From JASJAR01 sp039198225 (GTDB lineage Bacteria; Pseudomonadota; Alphaproteobacteria; Rhodobacterales; Rhodobacteraceae), in NCBI GenBank assembly GCA_039198225.1, contig JBCCTQ010000010.1, positions 40,615 through 104,614 of the forward strand: a stretch of DNA of 64,000 bases. The letters are read 5' to 3'. The translations under genes and the position numbers were made by a program. A model generated the notes under the pieces. The model did not search any database and had not been told where the DNA came from. It saw only the letters and a program-made list of their open reading frames with translations. Each line of letters begins with the position of its first letter. Positions within the stretch are counted from its first letter, which is position 1. Positions 33,769 to 42,085 of this stretch are shown one piece after another.

Positions 33769-35019
33769 TCAATGCAGATTGGGCTGGGCGCCCGCACCTC
33801 GTTCGTCGATCATCCTGCCGCGCCGAAACCGGTCGAGCCGATATGCTTTGGCGGTCTCGTGGGGCGTGTCGGTCGCCAAAAGATGGGCAAAGGAGTAGCC
33901 CGAGGCGGGCGTTGCCTTGAACCCGCCATAGCACCAGCCGCCGTTGAAATAGAGCCCATCAATTGGCGTTCGGTCGATGATGGGTGAACCGTCCATTGAC
34001 ATGTCCATTATCCCGCCCCAAGCGCGCAACATTCGCGCCCGCCCTAGCATGGGAAAGACGGCCATTCCGCCTTCGCAAACGTCTTCGATCGTGGGCAGGT
34101 TGCCGCGCTGGGCATAGGAATTGTAGCCGTCGATATCGCCGCCGAAGACAAGGCCCCCTTTGTCGGATTGCGAGACATAAAAATGTCCGCCACCAAACGT
34201 GACCACGCCGGGTAGGATTGGCTTTAGCCCTTCGGACACAAATGCTTGCAAAACGTGGCTTTCGATCGGAAGACGTAGGCCAGCCAGCGCCATCAGCCGT
34301 GAGGAAGATCCTGCGACCGCACACCCCACTTTGCGGGCCGCGATAAAGCCCCGCGATGTTTCAACTCCGGTGCAGGCGCCGCCTTCAATGCGAAACCCCG
34401 TCACTTCGCAATTCTGAATGATGTCGACACCGCGAGAATCGGCGGCGCGGGCATAGCCCCAAGCCACCGCATCATGGCGCACGGTCCCACCGCGGTGCTG
34501 GGCGAGAGCCCCTTTTATGGGAAAGCGCGCGTCATGGGTGTTGAGGAACGGGTAGCGCTTCTTGATCGCTGCGATGCTCATCAGATCGGCATCGGCGCCG
34601 TGGAGGAGCATTGCGTTACCCCGGCGGATATGGGCGTCGCGCTGGGCGTCGGAATGGTAGAGGTTGAGGATGCCCCGCTGGCTGACCATGGCATTATAGT
34701 TGAGGTCTTGCTCGAGGCCCTCCCAAAGCTTGAGGGAGAATTCGTAGAATGGCTCATTGCCGTCGAGGAGGTAATTTGAGCGAATAATCGTGGTGTTCCG
34801 TCCCACGTTGCCGCCGCCGATCCAGCCCTTTTCCAGAACGGCCACGCGGGATTGGCCGTAGATCTTGGCTAAATAATGGGCCGTTGCCAGGCCGTGGCCT
34901 CCGCCGCCTATGACGACAATATCATACGTGTCCTTCGGCTCGGCATCTCGCCAGGCCGGCCCCCATCCTCGGTGCCCGGTAAGGGCCTCTTTGATGATCT
35001 TTAAACCGCTATAGCGCAT
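33769..35019 (-). CDS. soxB: Sarcosine oxidase beta subunit
   Basis: The 416-residue flavoprotein oxidises the N-methyl amine. It has the FAD motif VVIGGGGHGLATAHYLA near 34-50, GGNVGRNTTIIRSNYL, GTVRHDAVAWGYARAA with the histidine that binds FMN covalently in characterised enzymes, and GWCYGGFKATPASG near the C-terminus. ATG at 35019 has GGGAGGG upstream; the longer frame to 35070 lacks homology. It heads the B-D-A-G operon. The substrate is probably sarcosine or a related N-methyl amino acid. Confidence 0.95.
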   Translation of the reverse strand: MRYSGLKIIKEALTGHRGWGPAWRDAEPKDTYDIVVIGGGGHGLATAHYLAKIYGQSRVAVLEKGWIGGGNVGRNTTIIRSNYLLDGNEPFYEFSLKLWEGLEQDLNYNAMVSQRGILNLYHSDAQRDAHIRRGNAMLLHGADADLMSIAAIKKRYPFLNTHDARFPIKGALAQHRGGTVRHDAVAWGYARAADSRGVDIIQNCEVTGFRIEGGACTGVETSRGFIAARKVGCAVAGSSSRLMALAGLRLPIESHVLQAFVSEGLKPILPGVVTFGGGHFYVSQSDKGGLVFGGDIDGYNSYAQRGNLPTIEDVCEGGMAVFPMLGRARMLRAWGGIMDMSMDGSPIIDRTPIDGLYFNGGWCYGGFKATPASGYSFAHLLATDTPHETAKAYRLDRFRRGRMIDERGAGAQPNLH

Positions 35020-35077
35020 TGCGGCCCTCCCAGGCCGTCGTGCTTCCCATCCCGGCGCCATCCAAAACACCCATCAT

Positions 35078-35340
35078 TAAGCGCACGCGGAGGACGCGCG
35101 CTTGGGGCGTGTCGGAAACGAAACCGGCGATATAGTGATCGTTCGGGTCGAGGAAACTCTCCTGAAGCTTCGCCTTTTCGACGAACAAGCCGCCCTGCAG
35201 GACACTTGAATGCTCGGTGAGTTTCATTGCCTCGTCAAGGTCATGACTGATGCAGAGGGGTGTTTTGGAAAGCTCCGATTGAGGCTCCGGCAAACGGTCC
35301 TGAATGTCGATGTAGTTGAGCGGATTGAAGGTAAATTCCG
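35078..35340 (-). pseudogene. Remnant of a glycine-betaine-type ABC transporter ATPase (ProV-like) C-terminal part
   Basis: Read leftward from about 35340, one frame gives NPLNYIDIQDRL, SELSKTPLCISHDLDEAMKL, SSVLQGGLFVEK, and LDPNDHYIAGFVSDTPQARVL. This matches the region after the D-loop of ProV/OpuAA-type ATPases: switch histidine in SHDLDEA, then the linker NP-x-x-Y-x-x-x-F. Walker A, the signature motif and Walker B are absent, and a stop lies just upstream of the fragment. It therefore looks like a decayed gene tail. Its position directly upstream of soxB suggests that a betaine uptake gene once stood here. Confidence 0.65.
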
Positions 35341-35463
35341 CCTAGTCCGCGAACGTAATTCGACTTTGAAGTGCCTTCGCGGAAGATGATCACCCGCCGC
35401 AGCATGCCGCCTGTGGCTCAGGGTGCAACGCTGCACTCTCGGACGATCGATAATAGCTATCGA

Positions 35464-36060
35464 TCAGCGCCCGATCAAACTTGCGCCGGCAAGCAAAACC
35501 ACAACTGCCAAGGAAAAGGACAGGGCAAGGTTGATGCGCCTTTGGGCGGGAGGACTGAGGTTCAGGCGTTTGAGAAATGCGCCGAGGAAGAGCCACGCGC
35601 CGAGGGTAAGCACCCAAACGGCGTTGAAGATCGCAAATTTGAGGACGATTTCGACCGTCGGGTTTGGGACAATCGCCGGAAAACCAGCAAATAGCGTCGT
35701 GCTTACAGCGTATGCCTTCGGGTTGACGGCTTGGAGGAAGAGACCGCCCACAAAGCCAGGCGCCTCGCTTTTCTCGATGAACCCGAATTCTCGTCCTGCC
35801 AGTGCGATTTTTGTCGCGATCCACAAAAGGTAGAGGCATGCGATGCCTGCTAAGACACTTCGCAATACGGGGAGATCGGCTAAAGCTGCCGCGAGGCCCA
35901 TGACAACCATTAGGCTGACGAGATTATGCCCGAGCCAGAGACCCGCGAAATACCGAACGCCCATTGACGCACCGAACGCGGCACCGACGCCCGCTAGGGA
36001 CAAAACGCCTGGGCCGGGTGTTCCTAAAAGGAGCAAGACGGCGAACAAGAAACTGACCAA
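35464..36060 (-). CDS. LysE-family amino-acid/small-molecule exporter
   Basis: The 198-residue inner-membrane protein has about six hydrophobic segments. The N-terminal TPGPGVLSLAGVGAAFG carries the family's PGP motif, and LFLQAVNPKAYAVSTTLFAG is the conserved central NPKA region. LysE/RhtB proteins expel amino acids or related metabolites. It lies four bases after the dehalogenase-like gene on the same strand, so they are probably co-transcribed. Substrate unknown. Confidence 0.88.
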   Translation of the reverse strand: MVSFLFAVLLLLGTPGPGVLSLAGVGAAFGASMGVRYFAGLWLGHNLVSLMVVMGLAAALADLPVLRSVLAGIACLYLLWIATKIALAGREFGFIEKSEAPGFVGGLFLQAVNPKAYAVSTTLFAGFPAIVPNPTVEIVLKFAIFNAVWVLTLGAWLFLGAFLKRLNLSPPAQRRINLALSFSLAVVVLLAGASLIGR

Positions 36061-36063
36061 GCG

Positions 36064-36951
36064 CTAGCCTTCCAAAAACCGCTTGAGATGCTCCAACACC
36101 TCCATTGGGGTCTCTTCGGCCAGGTAATGCCCGGCCGCGCACTCGCCGGACGTGAGATCCGCCTCGCAATAGGCGCTCCAAATCGTATGGGGGTCGTAGA
36201 GCTTGCCGATAATGCCGTCTCGGCCCCATAGGACGAGGAGCGGGCATTGAATGCGCTCGGAAGCGTCCCGAGAGGCGCGGTCATGGTGGAGATCGATGGA
36301 CGCGGCGGCGCGGTAATCTTCGCAGATGCCCCGGATAACGCTTGGGTCCTCGATCCGCTCCAGGTAGTCGGCGAGCGCTTCGGGGTGAAAGAGCTTCTCT
36401 GGCGTATTCGTCCGGCCGCAATGGTGCTTGAGCCAGGCCTTCGGGTTTCCGCCGATCATGTCCTCAGGAAAGGGGGCAGGCATCGCGAGGTAGAACCAAT
36501 GGGCATAGGCAAGGGCAAAGGCCATGTCGGTCCGCTCGAAATGTTCCAGGGTTGGGACGATGTCGAGAAGCGCCATACGCGTGACCCTGTCGGGGTAATC
36601 AAGGGCCAGCCTATGAGCCACGCGCGCACCCCGGTCATGGGCCACAACCGCGAAGCGATCATGCCCAAAATGATCCATCAGTTCGAGGATGTCGGTGCCC
36701 ATGGCGCGCTTGGAATATGCGGCGCTATCGGGTGAAGCGGGCGGCTTCGGCGAGCTCCCGTAGCCCCGGAGATCGGGGCAATACACGGTAAACGCTCTCG
36801 CGAGTTCCGGCGCAGTCGCATGCCACATGGCATGGGTTTGCGGGTTGCCGTGGAGCATCACCAGAGGCGGGCCCTCACCAAGGCGGCGGAGGCGGATCTC
36901 TCCCGCCTTTGCCTTGAATGTTTCAGGATCAACGCCCGCGAAAAATGTCAT
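36064..36951 (-). CDS. Alpha/beta hydrolase, fluoroacetate/haloacetate dehalogenase type
   Basis: The 295-residue cytoplasmic hydrolase shows the haloacetate dehalogenase pattern: MLHGNPQTHAMWH (32-44), PDLRGYGSS, nucleophile Asp106 in AHDRGARVAHRLAL with Arg107 and Arg110, acid Asp130 in DIVPT, and base His275 in GHYLAEE. His151-Trp152 and a tyrosine near 213 match the halide-binding residues known from fluoroacetate dehalogenases. Spacing agrees closely with that family. Epoxide hydrolase is the main alternative, but the HWY set favours dehalogenation. It is followed by a LysE-type exporter gene. Confidence 0.85.
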   Translation of the reverse strand: MTFFAGVDPETFKAKAGEIRLRRLGEGPPLVMLHGNPQTHAMWHATAPELARAFTVYCPDLRGYGSSPKPPASPDSAAYSKRAMGTDILELMDHFGHDRFAVVAHDRGARVAHRLALDYPDRVTRMALLDIVPTLEHFERTDMAFALAYAHWFYLAMPAPFPEDMIGGNPKAWLKHHCGRTNTPEKLFHPEALADYLERIEDPSVIRGICEDYRAAASIDLHHDRASRDASERIQCPLLVLWGRDGIIGKLYDPHTIWSAYCEADLTSGECAAGHYLAEETPMEVLEHLKRFLEG

Positions 36952-37011
36952 TTGCGCCCGATCTGATCCTTGTCGGCTGGTTGGGCCTCTGCGGTTCCCC
37001 CTTCCAGCCGT

Positions 37012-37353
37012 TTAACTTGCCAGTTCTTTTCTGCCATACTGCGCCGGATCCCCGCCCAGCCGGTCGATCCGCGTGCTTGGGCGCACCCGGTCGAGGACAA
37101 ATTCCTCTTTGATAGTGCGGGCCTCAAACTCACCGCGGAAATCCGGACGCACAAGGGCGGCCTCTTTGAAAATCGAGAACATTTGTTTAAGTGCAGCGGC
37201 AAAGTAAGCGCGTTCGAATTTGCGCGAAATGGCGTTCTCGCCGGGCTTCGACGACCCGTTGTGCTCAAGCCAATAGCGGTAAAAGTGGACGAGGCGTACC
37301 TCTTCTTCATTGAGATCCGATAATCCGAGATGTGCAATGAGTGCGCGGTTCAT
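37012..37353 (-). CDS. Hypothetical protein
   Basis: A 113-residue protein that I do not recognise. It is rich in charged and aromatic residues (VRLVHFYRYWLEHN, FERAYFAAALKQMFSIFKEA), looks mostly helical and soluble, and has no signal peptide or membrane segment. GGAGG lies about six bases before the ATG at 37353, which supports translation and decides against the longer frame starting at 37413. It lies about 60 bases upstream of the dehalogenase gene on the same strand. Function unknown. Confidence 0.6.
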   Translation of the reverse strand: MNRALIAHLGLSDLNEEEVRLVHFYRYWLEHNGSSKPGENAISRKFERAYFAAALKQMFSIFKEAALVRPDFRGEFEARTIKEEFVLDRVRPSTRIDRLGGDPAQYGRKELAS

Positions 37354-37504
37354 ACTGAGCCTCCATGCATGGTTTATGCTGGGTGGCTTCCGCGACCTTT
37401 TTCGGCCAAACATTTCGTAAAGCTACAAGTGATGCAAGGGACTGGAGTCCGAGTGGTACGTTCTTTTCTTCCGAACAGCTCAGAGATATTCGGCGGGCGC
37501 CAAA

Positions 37505-37514
37505 TGTGATCACA
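37505..37514. promoter_or_regulatory. Palindrome TGTGATCACA, copy 1
   Basis: This perfect 10-bp palindrome is repeated 74 bp downstream. The paired arrangement in the divergent region suggests operators for one regulator, perhaps GntR- or CRP-like in type. Confidence 0.45.
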
Positions 37515-37576
37515 ATCGCTGCGTCTAATCCGCTTGATCGTAGTTACCGCCGAGCACGCTAACGACAATTCCCCGA

Positions 37577-37590
37577 TTTGTGATCACAAA
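37577..37590. promoter_or_regulatory. Palindrome TTTGTGATCACAAA, copy 2
   Basis: This perfect 14-bp palindrome has the same TGTGATCACA core as copy 1. The two centres are 74 bp apart, about seven helical turns, so proteins bound at both could lie on the same face and loop the DNA. Confidence 0.5.
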
Positions 37591-37865
37591 GAGTGATTTT
37601 GTGCCCGCTCCGTCGGTCGAGAGCGCTTTTGTCGCAGCAAATCGCTATTTTTTGGTCCTGTTAGCGCAAATTGTATACTTCGGTATGCTGACTTGAGCTT
37701 GCGATTGTGTTATCGTTTCACGGAGCTAAGGCTAGCCATTGCCAATGGGTTTGGCGCAAGCCTAGGTCAAACATGCGGACCTACTGACGGACACGCGAAC
37801 CTTTTGTGGGTTCCGACGCATCCAGGAAGGACATTCCCTATCAACTCTCTGGAAGGAGCTGAGCA

Positions 37866-39077
37866 ATGCTGAGCTTTTTGGTCGGCTGGCGTAACAGGAT
37901 CCTGCGCGTTCTCTACGTCGGACTTGCAAAACACCTGATCTTCTTGTGGGAGCCGGAAGAGGCCCACGCCAATCTCAAAGCCGTCGGGAAGGTCTTGGGA
38001 TCGAATACCATCACCCGGAAATTGACCGCGCTCCTCTTCAACTATCAACACGAGGCGCTCCGATCGACCGTTGACGGTGTAGAATACCCGAACCCGGTGG
38101 GCCTTTCGGCGGGGTTCGATAAAGATGGCGAGCTGACATCGATCTATCCCGAACTGGGTTTCGGTTTGGCGGAACTCGGCTCGTTCACAGGCGAGGTCAC
38201 TGCGGGGAACCCGGGCAAGCGGCTTTTCCGGATGAAGAAGTCGAAATCGATCTTGGTCTGGTACGGGCTCAACAACCAGGGCGCCGAAAAAATCGCGTCA
38301 CGCTTGAGCAAGGTGAAGTTCCGGATCCCCATCGGGATTAGTGCGGCAAAGTCCAACGTCACGCCGGACTTCGTGCTTCAAGAATCCATCGATGACTACA
38401 TCAAGACCTATTTGGCTTTCGCCGATATCGGCCATTACACGACGCTCAATATCTCTTGCCCCAATACGCGGGACGGCGAGCCTTTTGCCGAAAAGGAAAA
38501 CTTGCGACCGCTCTTCGATGCGGTCCGCGCAAACCACGTGCCGGACCGACCGGTCTACGTCAAACTTGCCGCCGACCTAACACGCGAAGAGCTCGAAGAC
38601 ACGCTCGACGTGGTGATGGAAAACAAGGATGTTATCCAAGGTGTGGTGCTGACCAATTTGGCGAAACCGGCCGGAGAGGGCGGTAAGGAGATCAAGGGCG
38701 ATCTGGCCTATCACAAAGGCGGTATGAGCGGTCTGCCGGTGCAGCGCCTCGCCACAACGATGGTCCGCGATACCTATCGCTATACCGGCGGAGAGATCAC
38801 GATCATCGGCGTCGGCGGCGTGTTCACCGCCCGCGACGCCTATGAAAAGATCACGTCTGGTGCGAATCTCTTGCACATGATCACCGGCATGATCTTCGAC
38901 GGGCCCCAAGTGATGGGTGAGATCAATCGTGGCCTGGTGAAAATGCTCAAAGCAGACGGCTACAATTCGATCGAAGAGGCCGTCGGCGCGCGGAATCCGA
39001 TGCCTGCGGAACCGGGCTATTACAAGAAGAAGCGCGAGCGCGAGGCCGGCCAAATTTCAAAGGTTGCGGCCGAATAA
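37866..39077 (+). CDS. pyrD: Dihydroorotate dehydrogenase, class-2-like
   Basis: This enzyme oxidises dihydroorotate to orotate in pyrimidine synthesis, and class 2 enzymes pass electrons to quinone at the membrane. The 403-residue protein has a hydrophobic N-terminal helix region, GLSAGFDKDGE (79-89), GNPGKRLFRM, YGLNNQGAE, TTLNISCPNT (192-201) and IIGVGGVFTARDAYEKI. The residue at the catalytic-base position appears to be Cys198 (SCPN), as in class 1, rather than the class 2 serine. The usual NRMGFNN is VWYGLNN. It may be a divergent paralogue rather than the main biosynthetic enzyme. GGAAGGAG precedes the ATG. Confidence 0.82.
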   Translation: MLSFLVGWRNRILRVLYVGLAKHLIFLWEPEEAHANLKAVGKVLGSNTITRKLTALLFNYQHEALRSTVDGVEYPNPVGLSAGFDKDGELTSIYPELGFGLAELGSFTGEVTAGNPGKRLFRMKKSKSILVWYGLNNQGAEKIASRLSKVKFRIPIGISAAKSNVTPDFVLQESIDDYIKTYLAFADIGHYTTLNISCPNTRDGEPFAEKENLRPLFDAVRANHVPDRPVYVKLAADLTREELEDTLDVVMENKDVIQGVVLTNLAKPAGEGGKEIKGDLAYHKGGMSGLPVQRLATTMVRDTYRYTGGEITIIGVGGVFTARDAYEKITSGANLLHMITGMIFDGPQVMGEINRGLVKMLKADGYNSIEEAVGARNPMPAEPGYYKKKREREAGQISKVAAE

Positions 39078-39100
39078 AGCACGACCTGGAAGGGACATGC

Positions 39101-39127
39101 ATGCCGGCGCGACCGTATCGCCGGCAT
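39101..39127 (+). terminator. Hairpin between convergent pyrD and membrane-protein genes
   Basis: ATGCCGGCG and CGCCGGCAT form a 9-bp perfect stem with a nine-base loop, followed by CATTCTT. Its place between two convergent genes supports a terminator role for the rightward gene. Confidence 0.65.
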
Positions 39128-39144
39128 CATTCTTCCGCGGAGGA

Positions 39145-40695
39145 CTAGCCCCCGCCGAGTGGATCCAAGGCACAAATCTCACCAATGCGTTCTCCGGAAA
39201 AGCCCTTTCCGGTGGCAAGGTCGTTGCAAAGGTTTTCAGACCAGATCGTCATGGCGCCATTCTCAGCATTCTGGTTCCATTGACCCGCGACCGTAAGGAT
39301 CGCAAAAACCAGGGAGACCACAGCGGTCAAAGAGTAGACGGGTGAAAGGGTGCGCCCTGGCAGGCCTTCTGAGACCTGTTTGAGGCCCGCAATGCCAATC
39401 AATGCCAAGAGGCCGAAAACCGGCCAAAGATCGGCTCGGTAGCGAAACTGAACGGTCGCATAGCCTAGGATCAATACGGCTGGGATCGAAAGGCCGATGA
39501 CGCCCGCCCAGATCAACGGAACCGTCTTGCGCTCAGGTTGGCCAAGCATCGCTCGCATCCCCAGGAAAACGAAAGGCAGCCAGCCAGCCCAAAGAAAGAC
39601 AATGCCAACATTTGCGCCCCAAACACGGGGCGTGCCGTAGGGCTGAACCAACAGGGCATAGGTCTCGTAAATCGAAAGCGAAATATTGGTTCCAAGTACT
39701 CGATCAACGCTGGGTGGGACTGAAAAGAGGTTCATCAAGGCGCCACCCGGAATCCGACCGGGGTTGAAGCTCCCGGCATCTACGAATGTCCTTCGGTAGG
39801 CCTCCAAATTGTCCCTAAGACCCCAATAGACGACCGAATGCTGCACAGCATCGACTTCCTCGAAGTCCAACGATCCGTGCATGACCATCACGTCGCCAAA
39901 CCGTGCTGCATTGCTCCAGAGGAGCAGACCTATAGAGAGGGATACGACAACTATTGAAGCAAATGCTGGCAAAAACACGATCTGACGATGTCTTATGGCA
40001 TCAACGATCCATCCCAATGCCGCTGCCGAGAGAAGTCCCGCGGCGATGGTCGGGCGCGCATGGACTGTGAGGGCGCCCATGAGCGACAACACTACGATGG
40101 CATTTGAAATTTGGAACCAAGCTAGGACGCAGCCAAGATAGTAAAACAGGAAGATAGACGTGCAGAGATAGGCCATTGCCATTGCCTCGTTATAAAACGA
40201 ACCATCCGGCACGAGAATGATCCCCGGCGATGCGGCCCAGGCGAGACAACCCAACAGGAATATCCATTTAAGCCTGTCCTCGTTGCGTTCGACACGATCG
40301 CGCAGTGCCCGCAACGCGAGAAGTTGGAGGATCAGGGACCCAAAGGCCGAGGACAGAAAGATGCTCCAACGTCCGAGCAATACCCCTTCAGAGAGGTTGC
40401 CTAAAAACGGAAAAGCCAGCAAGCGCGGTATTGTGGGGAGAAAACCATGATAAATGTAAGCGGTGCCGTCTGGGGCAAAGTGACCCTCGAACGCGGCAAC
40501 TCGTGCCGGCACATTTAGGCGCCCATCGAGGATCGCTGCTGCATAGTAGTCAAAGATCCGGTAGCCGAAAAAATTGAAGCCCTTCCAAATGTTGAGTGGG
40601 TCACTTGCAAGAAAGTAGATTGTTGTACCCGCGAGCGCGATGAGTGCGGAAACTCTGAACTCATGCGCACTAAAATGACGGTCTTGGGTAGTCAT
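39145..40695 (-). CDS. Polytopic membrane protein of unknown function
   Basis: The 516-residue protein has roughly eleven hydrophobic helices and a large non-membrane loop around 280-340. The overall plan (early loop with DYYAAAILDGRLNVP, then repeated helices) is reminiscent of GT-C-type glycosyltransferases such as PMT/ArnT relatives, but I see no clear catalytic DE motif, so the family stays open. ATG at 40695 has GAGGA at good spacing; a TTG further upstream is less likely. A methyltransferase gene follows upstream on the same strand, so surface glycan or lipid modification is possible. Confidence 0.7.
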   Translation of the reverse strand: MTTQDRHFSAHEFRVSALIALAGTTIYFLASDPLNIWKGFNFFGYRIFDYYAAAILDGRLNVPARVAAFEGHFAPDGTAYIYHGFLPTIPRLLAFPFLGNLSEGVLLGRWSIFLSSAFGSLILQLLALRALRDRVERNEDRLKWIFLLGCLAWAASPGIILVPDGSFYNEAMAMAYLCTSIFLFYYLGCVLAWFQISNAIVVLSLMGALTVHARPTIAAGLLSAAALGWIVDAIRHRQIVFLPAFASIVVVSLSIGLLLWSNAARFGDVMVMHGSLDFEEVDAVQHSVVYWGLRDNLEAYRRTFVDAGSFNPGRIPGGALMNLFSVPPSVDRVLGTNISLSIYETYALLVQPYGTPRVWGANVGIVFLWAGWLPFVFLGMRAMLGQPERKTVPLIWAGVIGLSIPAVLILGYATVQFRYRADLWPVFGLLALIGIAGLKQVSEGLPGRTLSPVYSLTAVVSLVFAILTVAGQWNQNAENGAMTIWSENLCNDLATGKGFSGERIGEICALDPLGGG

Positions 40696-40850
40696 AAATT
40701 TCCTCAAATTGCCTCACGCGCAGAGGCCGATATTCATGGATACGGCGCGAATTACACTGCTCGACATACGCATATACGTCTGGCCCTCATCATATAGGAC
40801 GATCCGTTGATTTGTACGCGTAGAGGAGCTTCAATATCTGCCAAGTCAAA

Positions 40851-41627
40851 TCACCCAACGGATGGTTGTTGCTTTGCGCTGGCGGTTAACAATGTCGTCT
40901 CATCCGGATAGGGCAGCGAGGGCGTTAGCCCGGAAAAGCGTCGACTTTTCAGCCCGCTTTTACTGATTGCAGCACGGTAACGGGCACGGCGCGAGTTATC
41001 GAAAACAATCAATCCATCTGGGGCCAAGCACGGTATCGCGTGGCGAAGGCACGCCTGGCGCACACGACCATCAATAACGATCATGTCGAACGGCCCATCG
41101 GCCCGCTCGATTTCAGAGGCATAGGATTCCAATGCCAATCCGTGAGACCCTGGTTTCTGCGACATATATATCGGTTCCGACGGCGGAGACTCTAATCCGT
41201 TTGTGGCGGGTATGAGGCGCAGATCTACGGGGCAAAGGCCATCCTGCGCAGCGATGCGTTGCGTCACGAGCCCATGCCAGTCCGTATCGTGTTCTACGCT
41301 GATCACAGTCCCCGCGCGACGGGCACTCCAAATCGTGCTTGCTCCGGAACCATATTCGAAGACGCGCGCGGAGCGTCCATCGAGGAAGACATCGACCTCC
41401 GCAATCGCGTCATATGTCCACCAAGGCACGTCGAGCGCCATCAGCCGGTCAATGTCGTGGATCGCCAGAAGGCTGGAGGCCCAATGATATACGCGGCCGC
41501 GGTCGTGGCGCCGGATCAGCCAGTCGGCAAAACCGGACCGTTCAGCACCCCACGCCAACCCCCGCATGGTTGCAACATACCCTGACTTTACCGCGCCTGC
41601 GACGGCGGCCCGTGCGTCGCTACTCAT
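40851..41627 (-). CDS. Class I SAM-dependent methyltransferase-like protein
   Basis: The 258-residue protein has a Rossmann methyltransferase core: RVFEYGSGASTIWSARRA (about 88-105) as SAM motif I, TVISVEHDTDW as the acidic post-motif, GPFDMIVIDGRVRQACLRHA (about 177-196) and CLAPDGLIVFDNSRR. The pattern resembles methyltransferases found in polysaccharide and glycolipid clusters. GAGGAA lies upstream of the ATG. It precedes the polytopic membrane protein on the same strand with a 155-base gap. Acceptor unknown. Confidence 0.75.
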   Translation of the reverse strand: MSSDARAAVAGAVKSGYVATMRGLAWGAERSGFADWLIRRHDRGRVYHWASSLLAIHDIDRLMALDVPWWTYDAIAEVDVFLDGRSARVFEYGSGASTIWSARRAGTVISVEHDTDWHGLVTQRIAAQDGLCPVDLRLIPATNGLESPPSEPIYMSQKPGSHGLALESYASEIERADGPFDMIVIDGRVRQACLRHAIPCLAPDGLIVFDNSRRARYRAAISKSGLKSRRFSGLTPSLPYPDETTLLTASAKQQPSVG

Positions 41628-42085
41628 TTTGCTTCCTCAATATGCGACAGTCCCTTCCCTGAAGGACCGCCAGTCTTTTCCCTCCTGCTACGCCGCTTGC
41701 CTGGGTTAGCGCCAGTTATCATAGCGTTAACCGGTGTGATCTTGCAGTGAGCGATGCGGACGCGCACCACTGTCCCGAAAGTGGTTGCCACGGGGTAAAT
41801 TCAAGCCGTTTAGCTTGGTTGGCGCTTTCCCGTGTTCCATCCAGACGCCAAACGCCCTTGAGGCTACGTCACCCGATGGGCGGCGTTCCATAAAGCTAGC
41901 CTCCAGGCATTGGAACCCAAAGCCATGATGGAAACGGCGACGAGGCTGCGCCTAAACTCGATCTGAACCTGTCAGATTGCGAAAACCTTGGACGCGAGCC
42001 CAAATCTGCACTTGGGCGATCAAGTGGAGATTTTTGATCTCGTTTGGCCTCGAAACGTCAGATGTTGGGCCTGCCAAGCTGACAC
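41628..42085. other. Gene-poor region with one possible small ORF
   Basis: About 460 bases between two leftward genes. Apart from the 54-codon frame listed separately, I see no gene, hairpin or recognisable repeat. Confidence 0.4.
41727..41891 (-). CDS. Possible small protein of 54 residues
   Basis: An ATG at 41891 is preceded by GGAGG at eight bases and opens a 54-codon frame ending at a TAA. The product is basic and has no recognisable motif or membrane segment. Only the ribosome site supports it, and it may be chance. Confidence 0.22.
   Translation of the reverse strand: MERRPSGDVASRAFGVWMEHGKAPTKLNGLNLPRGNHFRDSGARPHRSLQDHTG

Larger units (their letters stand above)
37354..37865. other. 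Regulatory intergenic region upstream of pyrD
   Basis: About 510 bases between divergent genes. I see no convincing gene. It contains two copies of the palindrome TGTGATCACA and an AT-richer stretch around 37640-37720 that may hold the promoter of the rightward gene. Confidence 0.5.
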
